64,000 nucleotides of DNA, from positions 310,001-374,000 of the forward strand of contig NZ_ATXG01000002.1 of the NCBI RefSeq assembly GCF_000421565.1. Reading direction: 5' to 3'. The position numbers and the translations under genes were made by a program. The notes under the pieces are model-generated. The model saw only the letters and a program-made list of their open reading frames with translations, was not told the DNA's origin and made no database searches. The DNA is from Agromyces subbeticus DSM 16689 (lineage in GTDB: Bacteria > Actinomycetota > Actinomycetes > Actinomycetales > Microbacteriaceae). Below, piece after piece: positions 44,716-52,925 of the stretch. Numbering within the stretch: position 1 is the first letter of the stretch; each line of letters starts with the position of its first letter.

Positions 44716-44744
44716 AGAATACCGTAGGCTTTCCTGCGTGACAG
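44716..44744 (-). promoter_or_regulatory. Promoter of tRNA-Leu
   Basis: On the minus strand CTGTCA (44739-44744) and TATTCT (44716-44721) are separated by 17 bases, with the -10 ending 14 bases before the mature 5' end. It overlaps the divergent pdtaR promoter and the first codons of pdtaR. Confidence 0.5.
44725..44730 (+). promoter_or_regulatory. -10 box of pdtaR, leaderless type
   Basis: TAGGCT at 44725-44730 ends 7 bases before the pdtaR GTG. It lies within the footprint of the divergent tRNA-Leu promoter. Confidence 0.5.
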
Positions 44745-45343
44745 ACACCGAATCAACCCAGCCGGCACCGCGCCGCGTCGTCGTGGCAGAAGATGAGTCG
44801 CTCATCCGCCTCGACATCGTCGAGATCCTGCGCGACAACGGCTTCGAGGTCGTCGGCGAAGCAGGTGACGGCGAGACCGCAGTGGCACTCGCGACCGAGC
44901 TCCGGCCCGATCTCGTCATCATGGACGTCAAGATGCCCCAGCTCGACGGCATCTCGGCCGCCGAGCGACTCTCGAAGGGCCACATCGCCCCGGTCGTGCT
45001 CCTGACGGCGTTCAGCCAGAAAGAGCTCGTCGAGCGCGCGAGCGAGGCAGGCGCCCTCGCCTACGTCGTGAAGCCGTTCACGCCCAACGACCTGCTGCCC
45101 GCCATCGAGATCGCCCTCGCGCGGCATGCGCAGATCATCGCGCTCGAGGCCGAGGTCGGCGACCTCGTCGAGCGCTTCGAGACCCGCAAGCTCGTCGATC
45201 GTGCGAAGGGCCTGCTCAACGAGAAGATGGGCCTCTCCGAGCCCGAGGCGTTCCGGTGGATCCAGAAGGCCTCGATGGACCGACGCCTCACCATGAAAGA
45301 CGTCTCGCAGGCCATCATCGAACAGCTCGCCGCCAAGAAGTAG
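44738..45343 (+). CDS. pdtaR: ANTAR-domain response regulator (PdtaR-like)
   Basis: A 201-residue response regulator. The receiver domain (about 12-125) has Glu18/Asp19, the phospho-acceptor Asp63 in VIMDVKMPQLDG, and Lys in YVVKPF. The C-terminal ANTAR domain (about 140-197, ETRKLVDRAKGLLNEKMGLSEPEAFRWIQKASMDRRLTM) binds paired-hairpin RNA and acts by antitermination in the family. The match is to M. tuberculosis PdtaR (Rv1626), also placed just before polA; its kinase PdtaS is not nearby here. GTG start, apparently leaderless; the frame is open further upstream across the tRNA but that part is not coding. Confidence 0.9.
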   Translation: MTDTESTQPAPRRVVVAEDESLIRLDIVEILRDNGFEVVGEAGDGETAVALATELRPDLVIMDVKMPQLDGISAAERLSKGHIAPVVLLTAFSQKELVERASEAGALAYVVKPFTPNDLLPAIEIALARHAQIIALEAEVGDLVERFETRKLVDRAKGLLNEKMGLSEPEAFRWIQKASMDRRLTMKDVSQAIIEQLAAKK

Positions 45344-45362
45344 CAGCGAGCACTCCACTTCG

Positions 45363-45400
45363 GCGGATGCCGCGGCGACACCTGTCGCCGCGGCATCCGC
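45363..45400 (+). terminator. Terminator after pdtaR
   Basis: Perfect 18-base arms at 45363-45380 and 45383-45400 with only two central bases, followed by TTTCTG. The arms contain GGATGCC and GGCATCC. Strong structure 20 bases after the stop. Confidence 0.85.
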
Positions 45401-45439
45401 TTTCTGCATGCACCGTCGGGCAGTGTCGCCGGCCGCTTG

Positions 45440-45445
45440 TAGGCT
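45440..45445 (+). promoter_or_regulatory. -10 box of polA, leaderless type
   Basis: TAGGCT at 45440-45445 ends 6 bases before the polA GTG. Confidence 0.55.
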
Positions 45446-45451
45446 TGCGGG

Positions 45452-48145
45452 GTGTCGGACGCAGATAAGCCCACCCTCCTCGTCATCGACGGTCACTCGC
45501 TGGCCTTCCGAGCCTTCTATGCCCTCCCCGTCGACAGTTTCACGACTCGTGACGGGCAGCACACGAATGCCATCCACGGCTTCCTGTCGATGCTGCTGCT
45601 CCTGCTCCAGAACGAGAAGCCGACGCACCTTGCCGTCGCCTTCGACATCTCGCGATTCTCGTTCCGCACGCGCGAGTACGCCGAGTACAAGGGCACGCGC
45701 GGCGAGACGCCGGTCGAGTTCAAGGGCCAGGTGCCGCTGCTGCAAGACGCACTGAAGGCCATGGGCGTGCGCACGCTCGAGAAAGAGGACTTCGAGGCCG
45801 ACGACATCCTGGCCACGCTCGCCGCGCGTGGCCGCGCCGAGGGCTACCGCGTGCTGCTCGTCTCGGGCGACCGAGACACCATCCAGCTCGTCAACGACGA
45901 CGTGACGCTGTTGTACCCGAACACGCAGGGCGTCTCGCAGCTGAAGCGCTACGACACCGATGCCGTCGTCGAGCGCTACGGCATCCGCCCCGAGCAGTAT
46001 CCCGATGTCGCGGCGCTCGTCGGCGAGACGAGCGACAACCTGATCGGTATCACGAAGGTCGGTGAGAAGACCGCTGTCAAGTGGCTCGGCCTCTACGGCG
46101 ACCTCGACGGCATCCTCGAGCACGCCGACGAGATCAAGGGTGTCGTCGGGCAGAACCTGCGCGACGAGAAAGAGAACGCGATCCGCAATCGGCGGCTGAA
46201 CCGGCTCGTCGACGACGTCGAACTCGAGGTGCAGCTCGACGAGCTCGTCACCAAGCCGATCGACATCGAAGCGGTGCAACCGCTCTTCGAACGGCTCGAG
46301 TTCCGTACGCTCTTCGAGCGGTTGAAGAAGATCGCGGCCGGTGAGACGAACGGCGGTGCCGCCGGCGGTCCGGCTCCCGCAGCGGCGCCCGTCGAGCCCG
46401 TCGAGGCCGGGCCGGCGGCACCGACCCCGCGTCGACTGCTCGACGAGGAGCTCGCCGCATGGCTCGAGCGGGCGACCGCCGCCGAGCCGGCCGGGCTCGG
46501 ACTCAGCCTCGAGGTGCTCGACGGCCTCGTCATCGGTGCGGGCATCGCGACCACCGAAGAGACCGTGCATCTTCCGTGGCAGCCGGGCCGCTCCGACTAC
46601 GCGCCGTTCGAGGCCTGGCTCGCGAGCGATGCGCCGAAGATCATGACCGACGCGAAGCCGCAGCTGAAGGCGCTCCTGCGCTCCGGCCTGGCCTTCGACG
46701 GGCTCGTCGTCGACACCCTCGTCGCCGGATGGCTCGTGCGGCCGATCCTCGCCGAGAAGACCCTCGCTGATCTCGTGGAGCGATACCTCGGCGAAACCGT
46801 GCCGCAGGCCGACCCGGCCCAGCTCGTGCCCGAAGAGGGCTCAGACGCCGGGGCGCCCGAGTACGCCTGGTACTCCAAGCGTCTTGCGCCGGTGGTGCTG
46901 AAGGCACTGCCCGAGAGCTCTCGGCAACTGCTCGCCGACGTCGAGATGCCGCTCGTGCGGGTGCTCGCCGCCATGGAGCACCGGGGCGTCACGGTCGACC
47001 ACACCGAGCTCGCTGCGCTCTCGTCCGAGCTGGGCACGCGTGCCGCCGGCCTCGCCGAGGCGGCGTTCGCCGAGATCGGGCGCGAGGTCAACCTCGGCTC
47101 GCCGAAGCAGCTGCAAGAGGTGCTGTTCGACCAGCTCGGCATGCCGAAGACACGTGCGACGAAGACCGGGTACACGACCGACGCGAGCGCACTCGCCGAC
47201 CTGCAGGAGTCGAACCCGCACCCCTTCCTCGGCTACCTGCTCGAGCACCGCGACGCCACGAAGCTGCGTCAGATCGTCGAGTCGCTCGACAAGTCGATCG
47301 CCGCCGACGGTCGCATCCGCACGAGCTACGGGCAGATCGGCGCGGCGACCGGCCGTATGTCGTCGAACGACCCCAACCTGCAGAACATCCCGATCCGCAC
47401 CGAAGACGGTCGCCGCATCCGCAAGGCGTTCCGGCACGGGCCCGAGTACGTCGAACTGCTCACCGCCGACTACTCGCAGATCGAGATGCGCATCATGGCG
47501 CATCTCTCGGGCGACCCGGGTCTCATCGAGGCGTTCAACGCCGGTGAAGACCTGCACCGATTCGTCGGCGCCCGCGTGTTCGGTGTCGACCCCGCCGACG
47601 TGACCCCGGTGATGCGCACCAAGGTCAAGGCGATGTCGTACGGCCTCGCCTACGGACTCAGCGCGTTCGGCCTGTCGAAGCAGCTCCGCATCGACCGGGC
47701 AGAGGCAACCCTGCTCATGAAGGAGTACTTCGAGCGATTCGGCGCCGTGCGCGACTACCTGCGCACCGTCGTCGAGCAGGCGAAGATCGACGGCTACACC
47801 GAGACGATCTTCGGCCGTCGGCGTCCGTTCCCCGACCTCAACAGCCCCAACCGGGTGCACCGCGAGAACGCCGAGCGGGCGGCGCTCAACTCGCCGATCC
47901 AGGGCTCGGCGGCCGACATCATCAAGATCGCGATGGCGCGTGTCGAGGTTGAGCTCCTCGAGCGCGGCCTCGCCAGCCGCATGCTGCTCACCGTGCACGA
48001 CGAACTCATCTTCGAGGTCGCCGAGGGTGAATCCGAGGTGCTCGAGACGGTCGTTCGCGACCGCATGGCGCACGCGGCCGAACTGCTCGTGCCGCTCGAC
48101 GTGCAGATCGGGCGCGGGGCCAACTGGGAGGACGCGGCGCACTGA
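45452..48145 (+). CDS. polA: DNA polymerase I
   Basis: An 897-residue Pol I for gap filling and RNA-primer removal. Residues 1 to about 300 form the 5' nuclease (LLVIDGHSLAFRAFYAL; KEDFEADDILATLA; GDRDTIQLV). The middle region (about 325-505) has the 3'-5' exonuclease fold but lacks its acidic residues: the expected DxE position reads SLEVLDG, so proofreading should be absent, as usual in actinobacteria. The polymerase part has motif A DYSQIEMR near 672, the O-helix KAMSYGLAYG near 730 and motif C TVHDELIFEV near 847. GTG start, leaderless. Length is normal. Confidence 0.95.
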   Translation: MSDADKPTLLVIDGHSLAFRAFYALPVDSFTTRDGQHTNAIHGFLSMLLLLLQNEKPTHLAVAFDISRFSFRTREYAEYKGTRGETPVEFKGQVPLLQDALKAMGVRTLEKEDFEADDILATLAARGRAEGYRVLLVSGDRDTIQLVNDDVTLLYPNTQGVSQLKRYDTDAVVERYGIRPEQYPDVAALVGETSDNLIGITKVGEKTAVKWLGLYGDLDGILEHADEIKGVVGQNLRDEKENAIRNRRLNRLVDDVELEVQLDELVTKPIDIEAVQPLFERLEFRTLFERLKKIAAGETNGGAAGGPAPAAAPVEPVEAGPAAPTPRRLLDEELAAWLERATAAEPAGLGLSLEVLDGLVIGAGIATTEETVHLPWQPGRSDYAPFEAWLASDAPKIMTDAKPQLKALLRSGLAFDGLVVDTLVAGWLVRPILAEKTLADLVERYLGETVPQADPAQLVPEEGSDAGAPEYAWYSKRLAPVVLKALPESSRQLLADVEMPLVRVLAAMEHRGVTVDHTELAALSSELGTRAAGLAEAAFAEIGREVNLGSPKQLQEVLFDQLGMPKTRATKTGYTTDASALADLQESNPHPFLGYLLEHRDATKLRQIVESLDKSIAADGRIRTSYGQIGAATGRMSSNDPNLQNIPIRTEDGRRIRKAFRHGPEYVELLTADYSQIEMRIMAHLSGDPGLIEAFNAGEDLHRFVGARVFGVDPADVTPVMRTKVKAMSYGLAYGLSAFGLSKQLRIDRAEATLLMKEYFERFGAVRDYLRTVVEQAKIDGYTETIFGRRRPFPDLNSPNRVHRENAERAALNSPIQGSAADIIKIAMARVEVELLERGLASRMLLTVHDELIFEVAEGESEVLETVVRDRMAHAAELLVPLDVQIGRGANWEDAAH

Positions 48146-48176
48146 TCGCCGCCTGCACGATGTCGGCCGACTGCCA

Positions 48177-48182
48177 TAGGGT
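48177..48182 (+). promoter_or_regulatory. -10 box of the DUF885 gene, leaderless type
   Basis: TAGGGT at 48177-48182 ends 6 bases before the ATG at 48189. Confidence 0.5.
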
Positions 48183-48188
48183 CGGAGC

Positions 48189-49862
48189 ATGGCATCGAGT
48201 GAGCGCACCCCGACCGACGTCGATCAGATCGCAGAGGGGTGGGTCGACACACTCGTCGAACTGAACCCCGGCGTCGGCACCTACATCGGGCGCACGACAC
48301 ACGACGACCGGCTCGCCGACTTCTCGCCCGAAGGTCACGAGCGCAGCATCGCGGCGACTCGCGAGACGCTCGCCGCATTGCGCGCGGCGGTGCCGGTCGA
48401 CGGCGTCGACCGCATCACCGTGGCCGACCTCGGCAGCGAGCTCGAACTCGAGCTCGAACGGCACGATGCCGGCCTGCACCTGCGCGACCTGAACGTCATC
48501 GCGAGCCCTGCGCAAGAGATCCGCGAGGTCTTCGACCTCATGCCCACCGACACTCCCGAAGCGTGGGAGCGCATCAGCGCCCGTCTCGCGGCCGTGCCCA
48601 CGGCGATCGAGGGCTACATCGACACCCTCAGGTCGGGAGTGAGTCGAGGAGTCGTGCCGGCGCGGCGCCAGGTGCGCGAGGTCGCAGCCCAGGCTCGTCG
48701 CATCGCCAAGCCCGACGGATTCTTCGCGACGTTCACCGGGTCGGCCTCCGCCGACGGCGCCGACCTTCCCGAGACGCTCACGCGTCATCTGGGCGCGGGG
48801 GCCGGCGGCGCGGCATCCGCCTATGGAAAGCTCGCCGAGTTCCTCGAGAGCGAGCTCGAGCCGGTGGCGGGCGAGCACGATGCGGTCGGGCGCGAGATCT
48901 ACGCGTTGCAGTCGCGACAGTTCCTCGGCGCCGAGATCGACCTCGACGAGACCTACGAATGGGGCATCGAAGAGCTCGCCCGCATGGTCGCCGAGCAAGA
49001 GGCGATCGCGAACGAGATCGTGCCCGGAGCATCCGTCGCCGAGGCGATCGCCTTCCTCGACGGCGATCCCTCGCGCAAGCTGCACGGCACCGATGCACTG
49101 CAGCGGTGGATGCAGGAGACGAGTGACAGGGCCGTCGCCGAACTCGCCGGCACGCAGTTCGACATCCCCGCCGAGATCCGCACGCTCGAGTGCATGATCG
49201 CGCCGACGCAAGAGGGCGGCATCTACTACACGGGTCCGAGCGACGACTTCACGCGTGCAGGCCGCATGTGGTGGTCGGTGCCCGAGGGCGTCACCGAGTT
49301 CGACACCTGGCGTGAGCTCACGACGGTGTACCACGAGGGTGTTCCGGGTCACCACCTGCAGATCGGCCAGGCGGTCGTCAATCGCGGCCAGCTCAACACC
49401 TGGCGTCGACAGCTCGCGGGCACCTCGGGTCACGCTGAGGGGTGGGCGCTCTACGCCGAGCGGCTGATGCAGGGGCTCGGCTATCTCGACGACCCGGCCG
49501 ACCGCCTCGGCATGCTCGACGGGCAGCGCATGCGCGCCGCCCGCGTGGTGCTCGACATCGGCGTGCACCTCGGCAAGCAGCGGCCCGACGGCGCCGGAGT
49601 CTGGACCGGCGAATACGCTTTCGAGTTCCTCGGGCAGAACGTCAACATGAACGAGGGCTTCGTGCGATTCGAGGTGCACCGCTACCTCGGCTGGCCGGGG
49701 CAGGCGCCGTCGTACAAGGTGGGGCAGCGCATCTGGGAGCAGTTGCGCGACGAGGTGGCACGTCGTGAGGGGGCTTCGTTCGACATCCGGGAGTTCCATC
49801 GCACGGCGCTCGGTCTCGGCGGCGTCGGGCTCGACACGCTTCGCACGGCGCTGCTCTCCTGA
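48189..49862 (+). CDS. DUF885 family protein (putative metallopeptidase-like)
   Basis: A 557-residue soluble protein of the DUF885 family, which is remotely like HExxH metallopeptidases. The hallmark YHEGVPGHHLQ is at about residues 381-391, with a distal GHAEGWALYAERL that probably supplies the third ligand. No signal peptide or membrane segment is seen, so it is likely cytoplasmic. Its substrate is unknown. It has its own leaderless promoter between polA and the epimerase remnant; relatives often lie near polA-rpsA in related genomes, but I cannot verify that here. Confidence 0.85.
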   Translation: MASSERTPTDVDQIAEGWVDTLVELNPGVGTYIGRTTHDDRLADFSPEGHERSIAATRETLAALRAAVPVDGVDRITVADLGSELELELERHDAGLHLRDLNVIASPAQEIREVFDLMPTDTPEAWERISARLAAVPTAIEGYIDTLRSGVSRGVVPARRQVREVAAQARRIAKPDGFFATFTGSASADGADLPETLTRHLGAGAGGAASAYGKLAEFLESELEPVAGEHDAVGREIYALQSRQFLGAEIDLDETYEWGIEELARMVAEQEAIANEIVPGASVAEAIAFLDGDPSRKLHGTDALQRWMQETSDRAVAELAGTQFDIPAEIRTLECMIAPTQEGGIYYTGPSDDFTRAGRMWWSVPEGVTEFDTWRELTTVYHEGVPGHHLQIGQAVVNRGQLNTWRRQLAGTSGHAEGWALYAERLMQGLGYLDDPADRLGMLDGQRMRAARVVLDIGVHLGKQRPDGAGVWTGEYAFEFLGQNVNMNEGFVRFEVHRYLGWPGQAPSYKVGQRIWEQLRDEVARREGASFDIREFHRTALGLGGVGLDTLRTALLS

Positions 49863-49911
49863 GCGTGCCTGTGAAGATCTCTCCGACGGCGGCCGCGATG
49901 CTGGTGGCGAC

Positions 49912-50283
49912 GTGAGTCGTATCGTCATCGCCGGCGCGTCGGGGTTCGCCGCCGTCGTCGACTTCCTGCGCGGCCGGCCGGATCTCGACGGCGTGATCAA
50001 CGTCAGCGCGCCTGAGACTTCCGACAATCGCACGCTCATGCGCACCATTCGGCGCATCCTCGGCGTGCCGATCGGTGTGCCGGCCTGGCGCTGGATGCTC
50101 GAACTCGGGTCCGCGGTCATCCGCACAGAGACCGAACTCGTGCTGAAGAGTCGCTGGGTGGTGCCCGAACGCCTGCTCGACGCGGGATACGCGTTCGAGC
50201 ACCCCGAGCTCGAGCCCGCGCTGCGCAGCATCCTCCGGCCGGCTCGCGGCCGCGTCAATGCGGGGGCACGGCCAGCCGACTGA
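49912..50283 (+). pseudogene. Internally deleted NAD-dependent epimerase (TIGR01777/SDR39U1 type)
   Basis: A 123-codon open frame that joins the first residues of an epimerase (SRIVIAGASGF, the start of the GxxGxxG Rossmann loop, whose last Gly is missing) directly to a C-terminal DUF1731 end (VINVSAPETSDNRTLMRTIRRILG ... VVPERLLDAGYAFEHPELEPALRSIL). Intact members are about 290-300 residues, so some 170 codons, including the Tyr-Lys catalytic region, are gone. The frame is preserved. It cannot bind NAD or work as the enzyme. GTG at 49912 is the likely original start. Confidence 0.78.
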
Positions 50284-50301
50284 TTCCCCCTGGCGGCACC
50301 G

Positions 50302-50315
50302 CCCCCGTACGGGGG
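50302..50315. repeat. 14-bp GC palindrome before the metallophosphoesterase gene
   Basis: CCCCCGTACGGGGG is self-complementary and lies 19 bases after the epimerase remnant. It could be a short terminator or an operator; no T-run follows. Confidence 0.35.
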
Positions 50316-50351
50316 TGTGGCGGCGAGAGCTCAGACGGCGTAGACCTAGCC

Positions 50352-52763
50352 GTGTCGATCCGGGCCCGCGGCTCGACGGATGTTCTGATGACCCGAGTTC
50401 GAAGCGACCCCCGATCGAGACGGCTGCTGGCGGCGACGATCGCCGCCACGGCCTCGATCGCGGCGCTCATGCTCACCCCCATCGGCACCGCGATCGCAGC
50501 CGATGAGGACTTCACGATCGTCGTGATCCCAGACACGCAGGGATACACCAACACCGGCGGCATCGATGCGATCTTCGACCAGCAGACGCAGTGGATCGTC
50601 GACCAGGCGGACGAGCTCGACACCAGATTCGCGATCCATGTCGGCGACCTCGTCGAGTCCTGGCCGAACGTCGACCAATGGACGCGAGCGAGCCGGTCGA
50701 TGGCCATCCTCGATTCGGCGGGCGTCCCCAGTTCCGTGCTCCCCGGCAACCACGATCTCAGCATCACGACGGGGGAGTCGAACACCTACGACACCTACTT
50801 CCCGCCGAGCCGCTATTCGGCGGCGAGCTGGAACTCCGAGTCGGTGCGGTACGGGGGCTACCTGGGCCAGAACCAGTTCGGACCCGACGGCATCGACCGG
50901 AAGAACAAGGACAACTACGCCCTGCTCGACGCCGGCGGGCTCGAGCTGCTCATCCTGAACCTCGAGTTCGAGTCGCCCGCGTACTCGCTGGCGTGGGCGC
51001 AGCGCGTGATCGATGCGCATCCCGATCGCCGCGTCATCCTCGCGACGCACGGATTCATCACGACCACCGGGAACCGATCGAACACCGTCATCCGCACGGA
51101 CACCGTGCCGAAGTCGGCGAACGACGTGTGGAACGAGCTCGTCTACCCCAATTGCAGCATCTTCATGGTGGTGAACGGGCATTGGCATGACGGCGAGCTG
51201 AGCGAAGCCCGACGCACGGATCCGAACGCCTGCGGCAGGCCGGTGCATCAGGTGCTCAGCGACTACCAGGACCGTGCGAACGGCGGCAACGGGTGGCTGC
51301 GCTACTACACCTTCCATCCGGCGACCGACACGGTCGACGCCTTCACGTACTCGCCGTACCTGCAGCAGATGGAGAACGACGCCGACAGCCGATTCACACT
51401 CTCATACGACATGCACTCGCCGCCCGGGGGAGACCCGGTACTGCTGGTCGCCGGCGGTTCGCCGTGGAGCTGGCGATACGAGAGCGGTGCCTGGCCGACC
51501 GGTTGGAACAGCGAGTCGTTCGTCGACAGCACCTGGACCCGCGGAACAGCCCCGCTCGGGCGCGGTTCGGGCTCGATCGCGACGGTGATCGACAAGCCAT
51601 CGCCTACCTCGAACCGCCCGCTCAGCATGCTGTTCCGGCATCGCGTCGAGATCACCGAGGCGAATGAACTTGAAGATGTGCGGTTGATCACCCGCGCCGA
51701 CGACGGTGTCGTGGTGCACGTCAACGGCGTCGAGGTCGGTCGAGCCAATATGCCGACGGGCGCGGTCGCCGCCGCCACCTACGCGACCGCCGCGCCGAGG
51801 ACCGCGACGGCGACCGCGACTCCGACGGAGTTCCTCGTCCCCGCGGGACTGCTCCACGACGGCATCAACACGATCGCAGCCTCGACGCATCTCAACTACC
51901 GCGCCACCGCCGACGCGTCGTTCGAGCTCGTGATGGCGGCGACCCGGGTGGACGAGACGGAACCGGTCGCACCGGCGGCGCCGTCGGTCAGCGCCGACAG
52001 CACCCATGACGAGGTGACCCTCTCGTGGACTCCGGGCGATGCGACACCGGTGCAGAGCTGGATCATCACTCGAGACGGCCAGGCCCTCACGACGGTGTCC
52101 GGCACGACTACGACACTGGTGGACGGAGAGGTCTCCGCGGCGACCGCCTACGCGTACGGTGTTCGGGCTGTTGGCGCCACCGGGCTGGAGTCGGCGGAGA
52201 CGACGGTCGACGTGACGACCGATCCTGCGCCCTCCGACCCGGTTCCCGTGGTGCTCGTGGACAACGGCAGCGAATGGCGCTGGCAGTACCGGAGCGGCAG
52301 TTGGCCGGCCGGCTGGACCACGTCCGCATTCGACGACGTCGGGTGGAATGCCGGTCGAGCGCTGTTCGGCTTCGGGGCGCCAGGGATCGCGACGGTCGTC
52401 GACGTGCCGCCGCCCACATCGGCACGGCCGCTGAGCGCGCAGTTCCGGCGCACGTTCACCGTCGCGGACGCGGACGTGCTCACGGGAGTCACACTGACGA
52501 CCCGTGCCGATGACGGTGTGGTCGTCTACGTCAACGGCGTCGAGGTGGCCCGCCGGAACATGCCGGCCGGCGTGCTGAGCGCCGGTTCGTACGCGACGGC
52601 CGCGCCACGTACGACGGCCGCGCCGCAGATCGTGGTCACGATCCCGGCCTCTGCGCTTCGCGACGGCGTGAACACCGTCGCGGCATCCGTGCACCTCAAC
52701 TATCGCGCGACACGGGACATGACGTTCGATGCGCGGATCGACGCGATGGCGCCTCCCGGGTGA
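50352..52763 (+). CDS. Secreted multidomain calcineurin-like metallophosphoesterase
   Basis: An 803-residue exported protein. A signal peptide ends near residue 49 (LLAATIAATASIAALMLTPIGTAIAA). The metallophosphoesterase domain (about 55-345) has the metal motifs VVIPDTQ (Asp61; Gln replaces the usual His), HVGDLVE, LPGNHD, ATHGF and VNGHWHD. Then follow a beta-sandwich (about 363-535), a fibronectin type III domain (540-630, VTLSWTPGDATPVQSWIITRDG) and a second beta-sandwich (632-800) clearly duplicated from the first (both have RADDGVVV-VNGVEV and HLNYRAT). No LPXTG anchor. The start may be GTG 50352, 6 bases after TAGACC, or ATG 50388, which gives a shorter n-region. Substrate unknown. Confidence 0.85.
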   Translation: MSIRARGSTDVLMTRVRSDPRSRRLLAATIAATASIAALMLTPIGTAIAADEDFTIVVIPDTQGYTNTGGIDAIFDQQTQWIVDQADELDTRFAIHVGDLVESWPNVDQWTRASRSMAILDSAGVPSSVLPGNHDLSITTGESNTYDTYFPPSRYSAASWNSESVRYGGYLGQNQFGPDGIDRKNKDNYALLDAGGLELLILNLEFESPAYSLAWAQRVIDAHPDRRVILATHGFITTTGNRSNTVIRTDTVPKSANDVWNELVYPNCSIFMVVNGHWHDGELSEARRTDPNACGRPVHQVLSDYQDRANGGNGWLRYYTFHPATDTVDAFTYSPYLQQMENDADSRFTLSYDMHSPPGGDPVLLVAGGSPWSWRYESGAWPTGWNSESFVDSTWTRGTAPLGRGSGSIATVIDKPSPTSNRPLSMLFRHRVEITEANELEDVRLITRADDGVVVHVNGVEVGRANMPTGAVAAATYATAAPRTATATATPTEFLVPAGLLHDGINTIAASTHLNYRATADASFELVMAATRVDETEPVAPAAPSVSADSTHDEVTLSWTPGDATPVQSWIITRDGQALTTVSGTTTTLVDGEVSAATAYAYGVRAVGATGLESAETTVDVTTDPAPSDPVPVVLVDNGSEWRWQYRSGSWPAGWTTSAFDDVGWNAGRALFGFGAPGIATVVDVPPPTSARPLSAQFRRTFTVADADVLTGVTLTTRADDGVVVYVNGVEVARRNMPAGVLSAGSYATAAPRTTAAPQIVVTIPASALRDGVNTVAASVHLNYRATRDMTFDARIDAMAPPG

Positions 52764-52813
52764 CGAAGCAGCCCGCGACCGACGGCGGATTGCGGCCCGC
52801 GCCCGCGAGCGGT

Positions 52814-52819
52814 TAGGAT
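52814..52819 (+). promoter_or_regulatory. -10 box of rpsA
   Basis: TAGGAT at 52814-52819 would start transcription near 52826 and give a leader of about 100 bases before rpsA. A -35 was not identified. Confidence 0.5.
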
Positions 52820-52852
52820 GGAGCGTCACTCGTGTGACATCCCTGTCCGCAT

Positions 52853-52906
52853 GCCCATCGCGGAACCAACATAACGCTCTCCCGCGCGATGGGCTCGATT
52901 TTGTCC
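52853..52906 (+). promoter_or_regulatory. Structured rpsA leader with terminator-like hairpin
   Basis: Perfect 10-base arms GCCCATCGCG (52853-52862) and CGCGATGGGC (52885-52894) enclose a 22-base A/C-rich loop and are followed by a T-rich run (TCGATTTTGTCCTTT). This is the form of an intrinsic terminator, but it lies inside the leader and 31 bases before the rpsA start. It could be an attenuator or an autoregulatory S1 site. Function is inferred. Confidence 0.55.
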
Positions 52907-52925
52907 TTTACGGAGCATTCACTAC

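Noticed and set aside
49864-49914. 16-codon frame MPVKISPTAAAMLVAT just before the epimerase remnant
   Set aside because: Too short, no ribosome site and no similarity recognised.
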